A stretch of DNA of 64,000 nucleotides. Source: Rhyacophila brunnea. Lineage: Eukaryota; Arthropoda; Insecta; Trichoptera; Rhyacophilidae. Position 1 is the first letter of the stretch, and every line of letters starts with the position of its first letter. The DNA is taken from assembly GCA_022495005.1 (NCBI GenBank), contig JAGYXB010000557.1, forward strand, positions 930,001-994,000, read 5' to 3'. A program made the position numbers and the translations under genes. The notes beneath the pieces are model-generated. The model made no database searches and was not told where the DNA came from. It worked only from the letters and a program-made list of their open reading frames with translations. Below, piece after piece: positions 58,910-64,000 of this stretch.

Positions 58910-58985
58910 CAGTGATTCTTAACGTGGGGCACACGCCCTACCGGGGGCAATTTGAATGTTTTGAGGGGCAAAAGGTTTACTTGAA
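58910..58985 (+). mobile_element. hAT-like left terminus without a partner
   Basis: CAGTGATTCTTAACGTGGGG followed by CACACGCCC has the form of a hAT terminal repeat (CAGTGGTTCTCAA type). No inverted partner or repeat of GGTTGTTG was found to the right, so it is a truncated insertion. Confidence 0.5.
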
Positions 58986-59034
58986 GACAAAGCATAGCAC
59001 AAGGATCGAACTAATTATCTTCCGAGTTGTACCT

Positions 59035-59106
59035 ACATGTAACGTAATATAGATAGATACATATTTACTTACATGTAACGTAATATAGATAGATACATAT
59101 TTACTT
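59035..59106. repeat. 36-bp tandem duplication
   Basis: Two identical 36-bp units starting ACATGTAACGTAATATAG (59035-59070 and 59071-59106). Confidence 0.9.
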
Positions 59107-59124
59107 ATGAAAGTTAAATTAAAT

Positions 59125-59624
59125 AATTACAAGATAAAAAGAACTTTTTATATACAACTTTTTTAAATTTTCTGTTAAATCATATAAACTTAACTTAACT
59201 TGACTTGACTTGACTAGCTTAAACGATCAAAAAAATTGTATTTGATAGAAATAATACTGAAATGTCATTTTGACATTCATATTGATTTCCATAATAACGT
59301 ACGTCGTACGCATATATTAATAATTTAGTTGCTAGGACCCCAGACCCCTAGCAACCAATAATATTTGATTGGATTACGGATTTCTTCCGAAATAACTTTT
59401 CATACAAAACAGAATTAACTGAAAATGAATTCAATTCTACTTAAAGATGGCTAAAAGTATTAAAAAATGCATTAGCATCGTGTTCTGGTATATTCTATAT
59501 ATATATATATATATATATATTCTAAAAGTTTCAAATGTCTAGCTAGTCGGGAAGTTAGTTAAAAGCGATTGCAAGATTTGTACCGGATAAATAAGAATAC
59601 GACCTAATAAAAACGTTGTAAAAT
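59125..59624 (+). repeat. ~490-bp interspersed repeat, copy 4 of 4
   Basis: Starts AATTACAAGATAAAAAGAAC and ends AAAAACGTTGTAAAATA. It has gained an (AT)n microsatellite at 59497-59520 inside the otherwise conserved TGATATATTCTAAAAG block, a (CTTAA/CTTGA)n stretch near 59189-59217, and CGTACGTCGTACG at the position of the usual CGCACG. Confidence 0.85.
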
Positions 59625-62476
59625 AGTATTGCCTATGTGCATTTTTATTTGAAGTAATTCATTTTTTTTTTCAGAATTAGTTGGGTAACTATACAATTTT
59701 GATAGGGGGGGAAGATTTTTGAAGGGTTGAAGCGGGGTGAGGCAGAAATAAGGTTGGGATAAAATAAGATATTGTATTGGAAATCAGATATTGAATATCC
59801 AGTTTAGTATGTTTTGAGAAAATCTTAAAGACTTTGTTTAAATGTTTAAAATTTGAGATACATGAGTAATGTACATATTATTGTGTATTTGAATGATACG
59901 GTATCTTCTAAAATATCGTATTAGGGCGTATAATATTTTTACAGCATAAAGATATGATGCAGACGAACAGTTTGTGTATGTTAATTCAATTTCGACATAA
60001 ACTGGAGATATAATATTTTTGCACTAAACAATCCATCGATAGTTGAAAAATAAACTCCACCTAGGTATATTATATAACAACAAGGGCCATGATTGCAAAC
60101 ATGCATATACACGTACAAATGTATAGAATCATTATAATAAACAGCTGTCCACCAAATGTTTTTGTAAAAATGAATATGGTCGCTATGTAGGTACATACCC
60201 AGGTAAAAATTAACTCAACCTACATTTCAAAGGCAATTAGCAGTTTTTGTCAAATGTACAAATGTATAAATGTAATGTTGTCAGACGTATTTCGCAAAAC
60301 AATATTGAGATTTTGTATGCGATCCTTGTAGTGCAATATCAATGCTTACAGTACAAAGAAGACCTGGGGCTGTTAATTTCAAAGTCGATAGCCTCCATTT
60401 ATACCTTTTCAGATATTGTTGTTGATTCTGATTTTGCCAGTAGGTACCTACTAAAATATCAAATAGATCGCCGTTTGTTAGTTAAATAGGATTACACCGA
60501 AAGTCGATTGCAAAGTCGGTTATATTCATCAGACGCCATTTTGTTTATATTTTACGTCTTACTACTTAATTATAAATTTGTTTTTTATTACTTTTAATGC
60601 GTTGAAGACATTTATTTCACTATTTTCTAATTGTTTACTTACTAATTAATATGTTTGCAAAAACAAAATATTCTATTTGCAGTCCTAAATGTCATTGACG
60701 TTTTTCATGTTTTCAAAATGGCAGAATATGGAGGTTACCGACGTTCTGTCTCACTTCATTATATTGTCAAGAGTTTTAACATTTAACAGTAAACCGTATA
60801 CACTTATGGTTGATACATTATGTTTACTCTTATTTTCTGGAACAATTGTTTATTCATCGTTTTTAGTAGGCACAAGTAAATATTGGCACAGTTAGACACA
60901 AAATAAAAATGCTCGGAAGTTAGAGTATCTATAGAAGGCGATATTCTGCTGACGCTGCTTGTACGACCCACCGCGATATATGCAGAGTCTACAGACAGCA
61001 GGGGGAACGCCATTCATCATACCCCACTATATTTCCAATGGGATATTGACCCATGGCCCAAGTAAAACTAACACTTTATTACATTTCAAAAATTGTTTTT
61101 CTTTCGCATTATATCTACCATAAAAACTACAATGTAAAATAAACACGACTACGGTACGGTTTACTGAGACATCTCAAATCAAGAATCTTGAATCAAGAAA
61201 AAAACTGAAATAAGGATATACAACAACTCTTATCATCCCTTTACTGACATACGGATCGGTTCGCGCTCCGGTAAGCCTATTGATTAAATTCTTCATAACC
61301 TACATTATAATACATAAAGTATTATTTCAATATTCATCGTCGTTTGCAAACGATAACTTTTAGTGTATACAATTTACATTGACTGGCAGAATCGTATGAC
61401 GACTAAATTGATCGTTAATAGGACCATGACGTGTTCCGGCGTAGTCAGCATTCACCATTCACGGAATTGGTTTAAATTATATTTGATTTTATTTCGTTTG
61501 TATATACACACAGCATCTGTTTATTTAACAAAATCTGAGGTATTGATATTGATTGTATGCAGCTTGAAGTACCTAACAATAACTATCTGCATTTGTATTT
61601 CTAAAAGCCTAGGTAAATAATTTAAATTTAAGCGGAGAAGTTCTTAGAATTTTGTATTTGAATATCATTCACATAACTAAACTGTGTTTTCTTTTAATTA
61701 ATAATACAAATGAGTAGCTTTAAGATTATAGGTATATATTGTATCCATTGACAATTTCCAATTGAAACGGACGAAACTCTTTTAAATAAATGATAAAACT
61801 AGAGTTTGTTTTTGCTTTCATTTTAATATTGCTCGTAGTAGTATAGCTGTAAGAAACAGACACCACTTCTTATGAAAATTGACATGTATCCTTTCCGTGT
61901 ACGCTTATATAAAATACTCCAATAATATTCCAAGGCATCCATGTTCCTGTCTCAGAATCATGAATTCTTTAATATTTTAAGTACGTAACCATGTCTTCAG
62001 AAATTGAATAAAAAGAAACCCGTCTTTAGGTTGACGGTGGAAGCACGGTGTGTACCCCACATTGAAAAACGTAAATCCATGTTTTAAAATTTTTAAAAGA
62101 AAACCTCACGTCTCGTAAATAAAACCGTCTGAAGATATTTTACGATATTTTTAGTACGAGCCTCAGCGTAAATAAAATAAAGCAAAAGCCAAATTTTATC
62201 TAAAAAGGAATTCGGCGGCAACACGATTTTGCGAATTCGTGTTTTGCAAGAAGAGCGATGTCTCTTAAATATTCAACCTCTTGGAATAAGAATGGATAGC
62301 ATTGGTCACCAGGGAACACAAAAATAATTGGGTTACCATCTCTAGGTGTGTCTGTAAGGTACGATTCTCGGGTGTGGAGAAATATGGGATAGCACAAAAA
62401 AGTGTGAAATATTATATTATTTACAATATTAATGTCTGTAATATTGGTAATATTCATTGTTTTTAATTATGCGCCA
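59625..62476. other. Stretch without recognised genes
   Basis: Frames at 59981, 60247, 60689, 60804, 61363 and 62200 are short and AT-driven. Near 62350-62394 is the GATTCTCGGGTGTGGAGAAATATGG word shared with 14645-14680, possibly a tRNA-derived remnant directly before the repeat at 62477. Confidence 0.35.
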
Positions 62477-62862
62477 TTAAGACGATAGATCAGTGAAACG
62501 GCAAATAATTTTTAACTATAGGCGCGAAGAAATTTTGGACTCGCTCGCATTCGGAGAGCGAACGTCGAGCTGGGAACACGTCAATTTGTTTCATGATGGC
62601 GACGGAGGTATTTATTCTTAAATCGTGTAAAGATGACTAAAAACGTTACCCATTTACTTGAAAAAGAAAACATGTCAATGAATATATTATTATTGTTACT
62701 AATAGAACAATAAACAGAAAATTTAATGGACGCATGTTGGATTTATATGACAAATTATATTTCGTTCGGCATGCGTCATTTGTACCCGCGACCCGCAATC
62801 CGCGCATCGCCTAGCCACGATCTTTTTAGACCATGCCGCAACTGAGGTATAGCCATAAGCCT
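62477..62862 (+). repeat. ~385-bp dispersed repeat, copy 2
   Basis: Aligns colinearly with 12805-13188. The central ~110 bases (ATCGTGTAAAGATGACTAAA through AATAAACAGAA) are almost unchanged, while both edges are more diverged. Confidence 0.8.
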
Positions 62863-64000
62863 TAAACCAAAAGGTTTTCGGTAGCCTAGCTATAGAGTAT
62901 AGTGGAACAACTAAACCTTGAAATTGCGCAGATTGCGATTTCTTCTACTGCGCAGGAATTACATAGGGTAAATTTTATTAATGTTACCCTTATCATTTTC
63001 GACTGCGTTGCATATTGCGTTGTTCTCTCTCGCTAGGCGTCGCTCTATCAACGTCATATTTTCCATCAAAAATATCGAACTTCACGCTTATGTGGTATGT
63101 TTATAGTGAGTTGTTTTTATATAAATATGTCTCTGAATATAAATAGTCTACTCCATAAGATTAGCTAAAATTTGGGACGTTTTTTTATGTCAAGCTCAAT
63201 TCAATTTCCTTTAATCGTAGAGATTTAAAATTTTATAATACTGGTACGCGATACTGCGATAAATGTGATTCTCAAACATTTGGAGCGGTCCGAGTCTCCG
63301 AACGTAGGGTCTACGTCATACAGTGTCAGCTTTTTCACTTTTTATCTGAATCAAACGATAATAGAACTTATAAAAAACACGCGTGCTGTCGATCTACTTT
63401 TCGAGATAATCAAATTTTGTTTCGATTAGCGATCTGAGTGAGTATTGTTTCGTTCAATTATACGCGTAAGTCTTCGTTTTCGACTAGTACTTAAATAAAT
63501 TGTATATGAATAGATTTTGTTTTATAGATTGGTGATACTTACCTCACAGTTTGTATGGCGAAAGAAATTGTAAACGTGTGTAATTATTCATTTAAAATTT
63601 ATTAACACTAAAATTTCATTGTAATTTGAATTACGGTAACTCATAAAACAGCATCAATTAACATGTTAATAAAATGATCGTAACCGTTATAGGTAGGTAA
63701 CTACATTTTACAAACACGTAGACGTACATCGTTAGCTGAATAATTATTCACACGTCACATAAAGTCTACACGGTTATGCTTTCTAATAAAATATAAATCT
63801 GAACCTGAGAGGCACAAGTGTCATAAGATAAATGAAGGACGCAGCTTTTCAATCGTGGTATGAATGAAATGTTTGGCGATGTACATACACGATTTGTTAA
63901 GGTAGGTATAGCAAGGTAGGCATATATATTAATAGGGAATGCGTATTAAATGAGATAATATCACTTACTAATGCGAGTAATAGTACAATGTATTATTACT
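62863..64000. other. Stretch without recognised genes
   Basis: Positions 62930-63480 are slightly richer in CG words, with ACTTATAAAAAACACGC at about 63366, a TATA-like word, but no exon or initiator can be assigned. The rest is AT-rich. Confidence 0.3.

Overview
The window looks like an AT-rich insect chromosome segment. The reasons are: spliced exons of an animal gene; a run of the insect telomere repeat TTAGG; a very high density of DNA transposons and tRNA-derived short interspersed repeats; and no bacterial gene organisation. Frequent TAGGTACCTA-like and AATATTAT-like words recall aphids or moths, but the order cannot be fixed from the sequence alone. Almost every ORF longer than 60 codons is a chance ORF or a transposon remnant.

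The only host gene I can support lies on the minus strand. Two exons (29312-29476 and 7832-7930) are flanked by consensus splice sites and join in phase. They encode the N-terminal region of a Phactr (phosphatase and actin regulator) protein: a basic KPWKWKRKKK stretch followed by an RPEL actin-binding motif. The intron between them is about 21.4 kb, and the flanking sequence on both sides is probably intron of the same gene. The rest of the gene lies outside the window.

The rest is mobile DNA. Six hAT superfamily elements from five sequence families keep complete or near-complete 8-bp target duplications (5615-6392, 8382-8579, 13365-14517, 20790-21477, 25579-26564, 33433-34165), and a seventh hAT (49086-49706) has a perfect one. 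Three of these retain the C-terminal end of a transposase. Also present are a pogo/Tigger-like element (55862-56853), a Harbinger-like MITE (53947-54253), a TTAA-flanked element (31204-31944) with an inverted partial copy (24984-25496), and two elements with CGTCG termini and 4-bp target duplications (29650-30026, 35274-37008) that I could not place in a superfamily. Further foldback elements, a four-copy ~490-bp repeat, a two-copy ~385-bp repeat, a two-copy 113-bp repeat and several tRNA-like SINE or foldback units fill much of the remainder.

The most striking locus is 41388-44989. A nearly full-length endonuclease/reverse-transcriptase LINE, ending in a (TTAGG)n tract, sits exactly in the centre of a perfect 77-bp inverted repeat. 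That inverted repeat is itself bounded by a TTTATT duplication. Two 5'-truncated fragments of the same LINE occur at 1596-1802 and 35811-36248, the second inside the CGTCG transposon. All identifications rest on reading the sequence and on remembered family features; no database search was possible.
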